Shown one piece after another: positions 27,409 through 36,334 of a DNA stretch of 64,000 nucleotides. Both the position numbers and the translations under genes were made by a program. Positions within the stretch are counted from its first letter, which is position 1. Each line of letters begins with the position of its first letter. The notes under the pieces are model-generated. The model made no database searches. It saw only the letters and a list, made by a program, of their open reading frames with translations, and was not told where the DNA came from. Location of the stretch: contig DATMON010000004.1 in the NCBI GenBank assembly GCA_035568175.1, positions 62,001-126,000 of the forward strand, in the 5' to 3' direction. This DNA comes from AV40 sp035568175. Its GTDB lineage: Bacteria > Verrucomicrobiota > Verrucomicrobiia > Chthoniobacterales > UBA10450.

Positions 27409-29181
27409 TTAAGGTCCGCTGCGGATCGGTTGATTCATGCGATAGGCTGCGATGTTTCTTTCGAGATCGGCGGCCAAGCCGTCGTTACCAGTCGCTTTCG
27501 CGATTTCGATTGCTTGTTGTGCAGTTTCAACCGCCTCGCTAAATCGGCCGGTTTCGGCGTAAGCGGCGGCCAGCGTTCGGAGCACGATCGCGTTCGGATG
27601 ACCGGCGCGGCGCGCGACGTCTTCCGCGAGTTGCACGGCTCTCGCGCCGTTGCGCGTTGAATCATCCGCCGAAGTTGCCAGAACCCACGCCAAATTTACT
27701 TCCGCGTTCATATGGCCGGGATCGATCTGCAAAGCTTTCTCCAATTGCGCCACCGCGCGTTTCGTGTCGCCAGTCTGCAACATGGCGAGTCCAAGATTAT
27801 TTTGCGCATCGGCATCACCCGGTCGGATGCGCAACGCTTCCGCGGAATGTTCGATCGCTTCGTTCACGCGGCCGCGCCGCATGAGAAGATCGGCCAGGCT
27901 CGCGTGCGCGAAATAATTGTCCTTCGTCACCGCAATCGTGTGCGCCCAAAGCATTTCGCTGTCGCGCCAATAGGATGCCTGGGCGCGCGCGGCAAATGCG
28001 CACGCGAGAACCGCAACAACCGCCGCTGCGCTCGCGATTTGAGTGCGATAACGCCAACTCGACAGAAGATCGGCAAGACCCCACGCGATCATCAAATAAA
28101 GGCCGATCTGCGGAAGATAAGTGTAGCGATCGGCGTGCGCCTGAAGGTTGACCTGAATAAGTCCGATCACCGGAAGCAACATCGCCAGATACCAAAACCA
28201 GCCCACCACAAAATAGGGATGCGATTTGCGCAATTTGAGAGCAATGACTGTGATGGCCAGCAGCAGCACGACGGCCACTGCTGGTTGCCAGATCGAAAAA
28301 CCATTTTGCGGAAACGGATAAAAAACACCGAGCTTTGCCGGCCAAATCATTTGCCAGATGTAAACGACATAGCTGACAAATGCGTTGCCGAGGCGCGCGC
28401 GAAACGGGAGTTGATCGGCCGCGCTGTGGGCCGGCGCGATTCCTCGCGAAGTCAGAAACGCCACGATGGCGGACATCACAAACAGTGGCGTCTTCTCGAT
28501 GAGCAATCTTCGGCAACGCGTTCCGCTTGTTGTTTGCTGTCCTCTGTCCTGTGTCTTCTGTTCTCTGCCCAGCGGCCAGTAATCGAGCAACAAAAGAATC
28601 ACCGGTGTCGTCACCAGCATTGGCTTCGACAGCAGTCCAGCCGCGAACAAGACTGACATCGTCAGGTAGCGCGCAACCGATGGTTTGCGCGTGTAATAAA
28701 AATACGCCCCTAGCGTCAGCATGAAGAAAAGGCCGCTCAAAACGTCTTTGCGTTCCTCGATCCAAACGACCGATTCGGCGCGCAACGGATGAATTGCAAA
28801 AATCGCGGCGACAAACGCTGATCTCCAAGCTGATCTCGTCATTTGTCGCAACACGAAAAAAAGCCAAACGACCGTAGCCGCATGGAGGATGACATTGGTC
28901 AGATGAAACAAGCCGGGATTGAACCCGTAGAACTGAAACTCGAACATGTACGAGATGTTCTTAAGCGGAAACCAGTTCGTGGCCGGCCAATGGGTGAATG
29001 CCCATTTCAAATTATGAAGCGTCACGCCGCTGTTTATTTCCGGAACTTCGTAGACGTATTCCGGATCGTCGAAGTTGATGAAGGGAAACTTGATTGTCTG
29101 ACCGAAGACAAACCAGACGAGCGCGATCAAGCCGACAGAAATGGCAGCGACGATTCCGCGCGTGGAAATTTTATTGCACAT
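27409..29181 (-). CDS. TMTC-like membrane TPR protein 3
   Basis: A 590-residue protein with about ten N-terminal membrane segments and a C-terminal TPR domain. The first loop has the paired Asp of GT-C enzymes (FINFDDPEYVY), then NVILHAA, FAIHPLRAESVVWIEERKDVLS and LLLLDYWPLG. The plan matches eukaryotic TMTC O-mannosyltransferases (GT-C plus TPR). At least three TPRs follow, including NNLGLAMLQTGDTKRAVAQL. The start ATG 29181 overlaps the stop of the upstream paralogue by 11 bp. The loop after DYWPLG holds a low-complexity insert. Confidence 0.75.
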   Translation of the reverse strand: MCNKISTRGIVAAISVGLIALVWFVFGQTIKFPFINFDDPEYVYEVPEINSGVTLHNLKWAFTHWPATNWFPLKNISYMFEFQFYGFNPGLFHLTNVILHAATVVWLFFVLRQMTRSAWRSAFVAAIFAIHPLRAESVVWIEERKDVLSGLFFMLTLGAYFYYTRKPSVARYLTMSVLFAAGLLSKPMLVTTPVILLLLDYWPLGREQKTQDRGQQTTSGTRCRRLLIEKTPLFVMSAIVAFLTSRGIAPAHSAADQLPFRARLGNAFVSYVVYIWQMIWPAKLGVFYPFPQNGFSIWQPAVAVVLLLAITVIALKLRKSHPYFVVGWFWYLAMLLPVIGLIQVNLQAHADRYTYLPQIGLYLMIAWGLADLLSSWRYRTQIASAAAVVAVLACAFAARAQASYWRDSEMLWAHTIAVTKDNYFAHASLADLLMRRGRVNEAIEHSAEALRIRPGDADAQNNLGLAMLQTGDTKRAVAQLEKALQIDPGHMNAEVNLAWVLATSADDSTRNGARAVQLAEDVARRAGHPNAIVLRTLAAAYAETGRFSEAVETAQQAIEIAKATGNDGLAADLERNIAAYRMNQPIRSGP

Positions 29182-31207
29182 TTCGCAGACTTGGATCGCG
29201 CAAAGGCGTGCGGCGCTGATAAAGATCGACATCTTCCATGATTTGATTGGCGAGATCGCGAATGCCCTGGACGTTCGCCTGCTCCGCAGCGCGGCGGGCC
29301 AATTCAATCGCGCTCTCGAATTGGCCGGCTTGCGCGTAGGCGGCAGCGAGAGTTCGCATGAAAACCGGATTCGTGTTTTTCGACAGCCGATTCGCTTTGG
29401 CCGCAAGCTGCACGGCAATTTCGTTATTTCGAAGCGAATCGTCCGGGCCGGTCGACATCAGCCATGCGAGATTATTGAGCGGCAGAATCGAGTCCGGTTC
29501 TGATTGCAGCGCTTTCTCGTAATGATCAGCCGCGTCGCCGAGCAAACCTTTTTGAACCAGCGCGTTGCCTAAGCTCGTGTGCGCGCCCGCGTCGTAAGGA
29601 TGGATCGACAATGTGGTCCGCCATTCCGCAATCGCGCCGTCCAAATCGCCTTTTTGGAAAAGCGCGGTGCCGAGATTGTAATGCGCATCAGGAAAATCGG
29701 GCCGTAACTCAATCGCCTGGCGCAAATGAACGATCGCATCATCGAGCCGGCCCTTGCGTGCGAGCACGTTGCCGACGCTGTCGTGAATCAAAGCCAGACT
29801 CAAACTGTAATGACGATGTTCGCTACGGGAACGGATCGCGAGCGCGCGCTGAAAATAGGGAAGCGCGTCGTCGAGCTGCCCGCGTTCCATCAAGAATGTG
29901 CCGAGATTGGTCAGCGCGACATCATTGTCCTTTGTCACTGCAAGCGTATGCGTCCAAAGCGTCTCGCTGTTTTTCCAGTAAGTCGTTTGCCTCCACGCGC
30001 AGAACGCCAAAGTCACGACAAGCGCGGTTCCAACTCCGGCCAAAATTTCCTTTCGGCGAGGCCACGACACGGAAAAATCGACAACCAGCCATGTGAGAGC
30101 GATGTACAACCCAGCGTGCGGCAAGTAGGTGTAACGATCGGCGTGACCCTGCAGGCCGACTTCGATGATGCCGATCACCGGCAGCAGCATGATCAAATAC
30201 CAAAACCAGCCGACAAGAAGGTAGGGGTGATTCCGCCGCAGCGCGACGACCAGCCACGTTATCGAAATCAAAAACGCGGCGGCGAGCGCGACTTGCCATA
30301 GCGCGAGCTGGTCGTCGGGATGCGGATAGAAAAGGGCGAGGTTCGCGGGCCAAAACATTTGCCAGATGTAAGTGACATAACTCACCAACACGTTTTGAAG
30401 CCGCCAGCTGAACGGCAATTGACCGACCGACGCGGGCGAGTGCACTTGCAGGGCAAAGGCCACGATCGAGGCGCCGGCCGAAAGCATGAAGAGCGGAAGT
30501 TTTTCGAGCACAAGGCGCCGCCAAATCTGGATCTTTGATTTCTGACCTCTGACTTGTGCCCCCTGAACTCTGTCCAGCGGCCAGTAATCAAGGAGTAACA
30601 ACACGACTGGCGTCGTCACCAGCATCGGCTTCGACATCAGTCCGCAGGCAAACAAGATCGACATCGTCAAGTACCTGCCGAACGATCTCGCGCGAGTGTA
30701 CCGGACGTAGGCGCCAAGAGTGAGAAAGAAAAAGACCGCGCTCAGAACGTCTTTGCGTTCCGCAATCCAGGCGACCGATTCAACTCGGAGCGGATGGATC
30801 GCGAAAACTGCAGTCACAAAAGCGCTTTGCCAAAACGCGCCAGTGATCTTGCACAACCAAAAGAACAGCAAAACCGTGGCGATCGTGTGCAGGAAAACAT
30901 TTGTGAAATGGTGGCCGCCGGCTTTGAGATCGTAGAACTGGCAATCAATCATGTGCGAAATGATCGTGAGCGGGTGCCAGTTGTTAGTTTGGGTGTCGAC
31001 GAACGCCTGCGACAAACCATGAAAACTCAGACCGGCGGCAACGAGCGAATTTCCGTAGACGTAGGTCTTGTCGTCGTAATTGACGAAGTCGTGGCCGAGC
31101 GTTTGGCCGAAGACGATCCAAATTAAAACGGTGATAATGGCGCAAACGCAAAGTTGCCATGACAACGACGGGGAACTCGTTTCAACGGCGCGGGCGCGAG
31201 CCTTCAT
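29171..31207 (-). CDS. TMTC-like membrane TPR protein 2
   Basis: A 678-residue paralogue of its two neighbours. The GT-C loop reads FVNYDDKTYVY, with FAIHPLRVESVAWIAERKDVLS and LLLLDYWPLD later. The TPR domain is longer than in the others (about six units, e.g. HYNLGTALFQKGDLDGAIAEW). An insert rich in Gln, Arg and Lys (VQGAQVRGQKSKIQ) sits after DYWPLD. The family transfers a lipid-linked sugar to proteins outside the cytoplasm in eukaryotes. Bacterial members are uncharacterised as far as I know. Confidence 0.75.
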   Translation of the reverse strand: MKARARAVETSSPSLSWQLCVCAIITVLIWIVFGQTLGHDFVNYDDKTYVYGNSLVAAGLSFHGLSQAFVDTQTNNWHPLTIISHMIDCQFYDLKAGGHHFTNVFLHTIATVLLFFWLCKITGAFWQSAFVTAVFAIHPLRVESVAWIAERKDVLSAVFFFLTLGAYVRYTRARSFGRYLTMSILFACGLMSKPMLVTTPVVLLLLDYWPLDRVQGAQVRGQKSKIQIWRRLVLEKLPLFMLSAGASIVAFALQVHSPASVGQLPFSWRLQNVLVSYVTYIWQMFWPANLALFYPHPDDQLALWQVALAAAFLISITWLVVALRRNHPYLLVGWFWYLIMLLPVIGIIEVGLQGHADRYTYLPHAGLYIALTWLVVDFSVSWPRRKEILAGVGTALVVTLAFCAWRQTTYWKNSETLWTHTLAVTKDNDVALTNLGTFLMERGQLDDALPYFQRALAIRSRSEHRHYSLSLALIHDSVGNVLARKGRLDDAIVHLRQAIELRPDFPDAHYNLGTALFQKGDLDGAIAEWRTTLSIHPYDAGAHTSLGNALVQKGLLGDAADHYEKALQSEPDSILPLNNLAWLMSTGPDDSLRNNEIAVQLAAKANRLSKNTNPVFMRTLAAAYAQAGQFESAIELARRAAEQANVQGIRDLANQIMEDVDLYQRRTPLRDPSLRNVQ

Positions 31208-31234
31208 GCAAATAGTGCCAGTGAGCGTTTGAGC

Positions 31235-33025
31235 TTACTGCGGCGGCGATTCACGATAAGGCGTGCGCGCGTGATAAAGTTCGATTTCATGTCGCAATGT
31301 CGCCAGCAATGAAGTGTTGTTTTGTGCGGTCGCCAAATCGACGGCGTGTTGGGCCGTGTCGATGGCCTTGGAAAAATCGCCCGACTCGGCGTAGGCCGCG
31401 GCCAAGGTACGAAGGACAATCGGCACGTCGCCGCCGGGGAGCACCGTCGCCGATTCCGCCAGTCCGACAGCTCGCTGTCCATTCCGGATCGAATCATCCG
31501 GATAAGTGGCCAAGATCCAGGCCAGGTTGTTCAGCGCGTTCCCGTCATTCGGGTCGATTTGTAAGCTCGCTTCCCATTGGGTAATCGCGCCGTGGACATC
31601 TCCGGCTTGGACGAGCAAAACCCCGAGATCATCGCGCGCAGCAATGTTGAACGGAAAATCTTTCACCGTCGCTTCGGCGTGGATTATATTCCCGGCGCGC
31701 GACTGCATCTGGGCTTCCGCGATGTCGCCACGAGCCCACAAAGCCGCCGCCAAGTTTTGATGGGCGGTTTGATTGTCGGTCGTGACTGCGAGCGCGCGTC
31801 TCCAAAGCGAAATACTGTCGCGCCAGTAGGTTGTTTGTTTCCACGCACAAATCGCGAACGCAACGACTAGGCACATTGCTGTCGACGCTAGAATGGCGCT
31901 TCGATAACGCCACCGCGGTGCGAAGTCAGCAATCGTCCATGTGACTGCGATAGTTATTCCGATGTGCGGAAGGTAAGTGAAACGATCGGCCCGACTTTGT
32001 AGGCCAGCCTGAAAAAGTCCGAGCACTGGAAAAAGCAGTATCAGATACCAAAACCAGCCGACAAAAAGATAAGGCCGCTTCTGCATGAACAAAACTGCGA
32101 CCAACGTGATTGCCACGATCAGGGACACCGATCCCAGAACGATCCAGATATTCAATCGATCGTGCGGGTGCGGATAAAAGACCGCGAGGTCGAACGGCCA
32201 AAACATTTGCCGCAGATAAACGATTATACTAACGGCCGCGTTTTTGATGCGTGGCAGCAGGGCTAATTGTTCCAGCGACGCCATCGTTACCGTTTGGACG
32301 AAAACCGTCACGCCCGATGCGGCGAGCGAAAGCGCAACCAAGGGGATTTTCTCCAGCGCAAGACGCCAGGCATCACGAAGACTTTGAACCCGGCCCAACG
32401 GCCAGTAATCCAACAGCAGCAACACCAGCGGCACAGTGACAAATGTTGCCTTTGACATTAACCCACACGCTACCAGGATCGAGAACACGATATAGCGACG
32501 ACAGCTGGGTGCTCGCGCATAGCGCAGATACGCGACCAGGGTCAGCATGAGAAAAATCCCGCTAAGGACGTCTTTTCGTTCCGCAACCCAAGCCACCGAT
32601 TCGACGCGCATGGGATGAATCGCAAAAATCGCAGCAACAAATGCGCTTCGCCAGACATAACCAGTGATCCGACTCAAGGCGAGAAACAGCAGCACTGATC
32701 CGACGGTATGCAGAACCACGTTTGTGAAATGATGGCCGCCGGGCCGTAGTCCATATACCTGGCAGTCAATCATGTGAGTTAAGGTGGTCAGCGGATGCCA
32801 CAGCCGTGCATGACTGTGAGTTAACAACCATTTGAGTCCATCGACAGTTAGGCCCCGACTGACCTCGGCGTTTTGATAAACGTATCGGTCGTCGTCGAAG
32901 TTGATAAACTCGTGGTTCAGCGTTTGGCCGAATACGCTCCAGACGATGGCGGTGAGAAAAATACAGACCGCGATTGTGATCAGGCGATCGTTTTGCGGGC
33001 TGGCCTGCGCCGGAACTGTCGGCAT
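31235..33025 (-). CDS. TMTC-like membrane TPR protein 1
   Basis: A 596-residue member of the tandem family. It has FINFDDDRYVY, HMIDCQVYGLRPGGHHFTN, FAIHPMRVESVAWVAERKDVLS and LLLLDYWPLG. The C-terminal TPR part is short and ends LYHARTPYRESPPQ. The ATG at 33025 follows the stop of the GT2 gene by 2 bp, so the GT2 and the three membrane proteins form one operon. Lack of the DYWPL-loop insert shows that the insert in its two paralogues is dispensable. Confidence 0.75.
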   Translation of the reverse strand: MPTVPAQASPQNDRLITIAVCIFLTAIVWSVFGQTLNHEFINFDDDRYVYQNAEVSRGLTVDGLKWLLTHSHARLWHPLTTLTHMIDCQVYGLRPGGHHFTNVVLHTVGSVLLFLALSRITGYVWRSAFVAAIFAIHPMRVESVAWVAERKDVLSGIFLMLTLVAYLRYARAPSCRRYIVFSILVACGLMSKATFVTVPLVLLLLDYWPLGRVQSLRDAWRLALEKIPLVALSLAASGVTVFVQTVTMASLEQLALLPRIKNAAVSIIVYLRQMFWPFDLAVFYPHPHDRLNIWIVLGSVSLIVAITLVAVLFMQKRPYLFVGWFWYLILLFPVLGLFQAGLQSRADRFTYLPHIGITIAVTWTIADFAPRWRYRSAILASTAMCLVVAFAICAWKQTTYWRDSISLWRRALAVTTDNQTAHQNLAAALWARGDIAEAQMQSRAGNIIHAEATVKDFPFNIAARDDLGVLLVQAGDVHGAITQWEASLQIDPNDGNALNNLAWILATYPDDSIRNGQRAVGLAESATVLPGGDVPIVLRTLAAAYAESGDFSKAIDTAQHAVDLATAQNNTSLLATLRHEIELYHARTPYRESPPQ

Positions 33026-33027
33026 CG

Positions 33028-33765
33028 TTAAACAGGTGGCGGAAGGAGCCGCCAGCGGGCGAGGCGAAAACGCAAAGCCGTGCCAAGACAACCGAGGCCG
33101 TAACGCACGCTTCGACGAAAGTTAATCGACGATCCTTCAGGCAAATATTTCGCCGGACACGTCACCTCGCCGATTTTCGAGCCGAGCCAAACGATTTGGG
33201 CGAGCATCTGATTGTCGAAGACGAAATCGTTGGAGTTATTCTCGATGGGAACGCGCTCGAGCAAGCTTCGGGCAAAGGCGCGATATCCAGTGTGATATTC
33301 AGAAAGCTTCGCACCAATCAGAAAATTCTCGACGAAAGTGAGGAATCGGTTCGCGACATATTTCCACCACGGCATTCCGCCATCGAGCGCGCCGCCACCG
33401 AGAATGCGCGAGGCGAGCACGCACGGATACAAACCGCTCGCAACCAGCGACGCCATCGCCGGAAGCAGTTGCGGCGTGTATTGATAATCCGGATGAATCA
33501 TCACTACGATGTCCGCCCCGGCGGCGAGCGCGAGACGATAACAGGTTTTTTGGTTACCGCCGTAACCTCGATTTTCCGGATGCACGTCCACCTGGACGTC
33601 TTTGAGCGTGCGCGCGATCGCAACCGTTTCATCGTGGCTCGCGTCATCCACCACGATGACAAGATCGACAATCCCCTGCTCCATCACTTCGTCGTACGTT
33701 CTTTGCAAGGTGCGGGCAGCATTATATGCCGGCATCACCACGACGATCTTCTGTCCGCTAAGCAT
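33028..33765 (-). CDS. GT2 glycosyltransferase, dolichol-phosphate mannose synthase-like
   Basis: A 245-residue GT2 enzyme. VVVMPAYNAARTL starts the fold, VVDDASHDET gives the first acidic site, NRGYGGNQKTCY and IHPDYQYTPQLL the DXD-like region, and YHTGYRAF a late motif. The size and motifs match polyprenyl-phosphate hexose synthases (Dpm1 type), which load a sugar on undecaprenyl phosphate. Being first in the operon with three GT-C TPR proteins, it probably makes their lipid-linked sugar donor. Two Arg/Leu-rich segments near the end may lie on the membrane. Confidence 0.82.
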   Translation of the reverse strand: MLSGQKIVVVMPAYNAARTLQRTYDEVMEQGIVDLVIVVDDASHDETVAIARTLKDVQVDVHPENRGYGGNQKTCYRLALAAGADIVVMIHPDYQYTPQLLPAMASLVASGLYPCVLASRILGGGALDGGMPWWKYVANRFLTFVENFLIGAKLSEYHTGYRAFARSLLERVPIENNSNDFVFDNQMLAQIVWLGSKIGEVTCPAKYLPEGSSINFRRSVRYGLGCLGTALRFRLARWRLLPPPV

Positions 33766-33833
33766 TTGAATCGATTGAACGAACGACGCGCACCATCCGC
33801 ATTCGCCTTCCGTTCATCAAGTCCGAATCGCAT

Positions 33834-33873
33834 CAAAAAAAATCGCCGCTTCGAATCGCTCCGAAGCGGCGAT
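33834..33873 (-). terminator. Rho-independent terminator downstream of the exported-protein gene
   Basis: A perfect 12-bp stem, ATCGCCGCTTCG with CGAAGCGGCGAT, with an 8-nt loop, lies 21 bp past the stop of the 33894 gene. On the minus strand it is followed by eight or nine U residues (the A-run at 33834-33842 on plus). This is a strong intrinsic terminator. Confidence 0.85.
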
Positions 33874-33893
33874 CGTGATCTTTCTCGCGATCT

Positions 33894-34649
33894 TTAGTCG
33901 CCGAACAAGCGCATATTGTCGGTGACGCTCGCGAAGTCCACGTTCTTGGCTGTGCCAACGACGTTCAATTGAAGTGTCATTGGATTCTTGAACAGCTTAT
34001 CGACCAGCGCAGAGGGCAGGCCTTCGCCGATCAAATTGGCTTTGCTGATCCCAGCGTTGCCCGCACGGCTAAAAGTCATGCGAACCTGGGCAGTTTCACC
34101 CGTGTCGAGATGTCGATCATCGAACACGCGATTGGGCGTGAACTGAAATGTCAGTTGGCCGCCGCATGGCGCGCTGGTGTTGGGATCGATGCAGCTCGGG
34201 TCGTTGAGCACGCTGCTGACAATGGTGATGTTGGCCGTGAACTGAAAACGCGCCTGGGCGGGCACGCCAGTCGTGTTGTTCATGTTGTAAGTGTAGAAGA
34301 AGTTCAGAACCGGGTAGATGATCGTCTTCGCCGCGCTGCCCGGCAGATTAATTCGGCAACTGTTCTCGGCATCGAAAGGCGTCGTCACCGAAGTATCCGT
34401 GACCTGGAAGCACTGGTCACTGTTGGCTGGATTGACCGAGGGCGGCCCTGGCGTGGGTGTCGGCGTTGGCGTGCACGCAGCGGTTTGCAAAGTTATGAAT
34501 CCGCTTTCCGCGCCCATGAAGTGAGCATTTGCACCGAACGAGTCGGCGTCGCCCACGTCATCGACCGTTGGAGGACCAGCTCGCAGTCCACTTGCAACCG
34601 CGAGAGCCGATAAAATCACGACCGCAATTTTTGGAATGTAATGTTTCAT
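33894..34649 (-). CDS. Exported protein of unknown function
   Basis: A 251-residue protein with a signal peptide (MKHYIPKIAVVILSALAVAS) and a short PTPTPTPGPP stretch after about 60 residues. The mature part has several cysteines and looks beta-rich. No family was recognised. I chose ATG 34649 to place the signal peptide first. It has its own terminator and no co-directional partner. Confidence 0.65.
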   Translation of the reverse strand: MKHYIPKIAVVILSALAVASGLRAGPPTVDDVGDADSFGANAHFMGAESGFITLQTAACTPTPTPTPGPPSVNPANSDQCFQVTDTSVTTPFDAENSCRINLPGSAAKTIIYPVLNFFYTYNMNNTTGVPAQARFQFTANITIVSSVLNDPSCIDPNTSAPCGGQLTFQFTPNRVFDDRHLDTGETAQVRMTFSRAGNAGISKANLIGEGLPSALVDKLFKNPMTLQLNVVGTAKNVDFASVTDNMRLFGD

Positions 34650-34741
34650 TTTATGTGAATTGGTTGAGTTTTGGGGGCGCGCTCCCCGCGCATGGAACCG
34701 AGCATCGCAATGCAGGAGTACATTTGTCAATCACCATCGCG

Positions 34742-35599
34742 ATGATCATTTTTCACGACCCACACTGCGTTGAGTATTCGAACTCGGGCCATCCGGAAAG
34801 GCCGGAACGAATCACGCGCACCGTTCCGGTGCTGAAAGATCGAGATCGAAACTGGGAATGGCGCGAACCGCAGCCGGCAAAGGAGCGTAATCTGTTGCGC
34901 GCCCATTCTCGTGATCACGTGGAGCAGATAAGAACCGCAGTGCACGATTTTGATATGGATACGCCGGCGTATCCACGGATTTATGACCACGCGATCTTGT
35001 CCGCCGGCGCCGCGATCGAGACCGCGCTCGCCGGCGCTCACGGCCAGCACGCTTTTAGCCTGATGCGGCCGCCGGGACATCATGCGACGCGCGACCGAGC
35101 GATGGGTTTCTGTTACTTCAGCAACGTCGCCATCGCGGCCCTTGCCGCGCTCGACAGCGGTGTCGAACGCGTTGCCATCTGGGACTTTGACGCCCATCAC
35201 GGGAACGGGACGGAGGATGTCGTTGCGCACAATCCCCGGCTCAGCTTCGCGTCGATTCATCAATTTCCGGCATATCCTGGAACCGGCGCAGAATCGTTCG
35301 CGAACATCGACAATTATCCGGTCGCACCGGGCACGCCCCGCGCCGAGCACGTCAACGCGATCGAGCGCGCACTGCAAAAGCTTCTTCTGGCGAAACCGGA
35401 ATTGTTGCTCGTCTCGGCTGGCTTCGACGCGTATTCGGGAGACCCGCTCACAGAAATGACCCTGGAAACAGAGGACTTTGCCACCCTTGGAAAGTGGCTG
35501 GCGGAGATCGATGTGCCGGCCGCGGCAATCCTTGAAGGCGGCTACAGCGACGATTTGCCGGAATTAGTCGATGCTTTTTTGACCGCCTGGTCTGGCTGA
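34742..35599 (+). CDS. Histone-deacetylase-family (acetoin utilisation-like) amidohydrolase
   Basis: A 285-residue zinc hydrolase of the HDAC superfamily. The order of motifs is complete: HPERPERI, RPPGHHATRD with the catalytic His pair, IWDFDAHHGNGT with the zinc Asp and His, SAGFDAYSGDPL with the second zinc Asp, and LEGGYSDD. Bacterial members deacetylate polyamines, lysine side chains or acetoin-pathway proteins. The target here is unknown. ATG 34742 matches the family N-terminus (IIFHDPHCVEY). The 3' end overlaps a convergent gene by 36 bp. Confidence 0.88.
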   Translation: MIIFHDPHCVEYSNSGHPERPERITRTVPVLKDRDRNWEWREPQPAKERNLLRAHSRDHVEQIRTAVHDFDMDTPAYPRIYDHAILSAGAAIETALAGAHGQHAFSLMRPPGHHATRDRAMGFCYFSNVAIAALAALDSGVERVAIWDFDAHHGNGTEDVVAHNPRLSFASIHQFPAYPGTGAESFANIDNYPVAPGTPRAEHVNAIERALQKLLLAKPELLLVSAGFDAYSGDPLTEMTLETEDFATLGKWLAEIDVPAAAILEGGYSDDLPELVDAFLTAWSG

Positions 35600-36028
35600 T
35601 TCAATCAGCGCGAGCAATTCGGACGCCGCCGATTCAATTTCAGCGTAGCCGTACTCATGTGCGCGAGCTTTGGCCGCGAGTAATCCGCAACGATGCAGCG
35701 CGCTGAAATCACCGAACGGAAATTTGTAGCGCGCCTTGGTCTCCTCGCCGTGTCGCTTGTCGATCGCCAGGTGCCATTTCGCGTATTCGGCGAATCCGTG
35801 GGCGCGGATGAATTCGTTTTTCGTCGCCCGCGATGGCTGGTGCGCAGCCCACGCGCCTTTGCGATCATCAACGAAATGGCCGTGCCGAATCAGGTCGCGA
35901 GCGCGCTCGAACCCAGCGACGTTTAGCTTGGCGGATCCTCTTTCTTCCGCGTGGACGACCTGCCCGACGACGCCGAGTACCGCTAGCGCGGCGATGAATG
36001 GTAAGTTCCTTTTATTCTGGGGAATCAT
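35564..36028 (-). CDS. Small exported conserved-type protein
   Basis: A 154-residue protein with a signal peptide (about 1-27, ending VVHAEE). The core AKWHLAIDKRHGEETKARYK, followed by FPFGDF, LHRCGLLAA and IESAASELLALI, has a helix-rich pattern I associate with a family of uncharacterised bacterial proteins. No catalytic motif is evident. It converges on the HDAC-like gene and starts 10 bp from the tRNA-like duplication. Confidence 0.6.
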   Translation of the reverse strand: MIPQNKRNLPFIAALAVLGVVGQVVHAEERGSAKLNVAGFERARDLIRHGHFVDDRKGAWAAHQPSRATKNEFIRAHGFAEYAKWHLAIDKRHGEETKARYKFPFGDFSALHRCGLLAAKARAHEYGYAEIESAASELLALIESARPGGQKSID

Positions 36029-36037
36029 TGCACGACG

Positions 36038-36095
36038 TCGGGCTGGCGGGATTTGAACCCACGACCTGTCGCCGCGGCGACCGTTCTACCGTGCT
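36038..36095 (-). repeat. Duplicated 3' end of tRNA-Pro (tRNA-like remnant)
   Basis: Bases 36038-36067 repeat exactly the last 30 bases of the tRNA-Pro gene (36335-36364), covering the T arm, acceptor strand and discriminator. Further minus-strand upstream bases keep a GGTAGAACGG D-arm-like piece. The anticodon arm is GTCGC-CGCG-GCGAC, with a four-base loop and no 5' acceptor strand, so this is not a working tRNA. The unit spacing is 297 bp. Confidence 0.75.
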
Positions 36096-36325
36096 AATCG
36101 GTTCAACTCATCTCGACCGCGCCCTGTTTTATAGTATCTCTCTTTTCTCGCAGCCGCTACACGAGTTTCACATTGTTCGCTGTGTATCAAAACCCATGGG
36201 ACGCCATGACGCGTAGCTTTCGAGCCGCCAGCATTATGTTGCCTGAGCCGATTCTCCAGATTCTCACAAGAGCCAATATACCTGCGGCCCGTCTTGCCAC
36301 TTCGAAGGACATAGAAGTAAAACAC
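36086..36325 (-). CDS. GIY-YIG nuclease, tRNA-associated
   Basis: About 79 residues of a single GIY-YIG domain: FYFYVLRSGKTGRRYIGSC holds the two signature strands (YVL and YIG), then LENRLRQHNAGGSKATRH and RKERYYKTGRGR. It resembles small UPF0213-type GIY-YIG proteins. The GTG at 36325 is nine bases past the tRNA-Pro 3' end. The same frame is open through the tRNA T arm to an ATG at 36376 in the anticodon loop, so the true start is unclear. Its stop codon lies in the downstream tRNA remnant. It looks like a minimal mobile cassette. Confidence 0.75.
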   Translation of the reverse strand: MFYFYVLRSGKTGRRYIGSCENLENRLRQHNAGGSKATRHGVPWVLIHSEQCETRVAAARKERYYKTGRGRDELNRLAR

Positions 36326-36334
36326 ATTGGAGAA

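Noticed and set aside
36038..36095. A second tRNA downstream of tRNA-Pro
   Set aside because: The anticodon stem encloses only four bases and no 5' acceptor strand can pair with the 3' strand. It is a remnant or duplication, not a functional tRNA.
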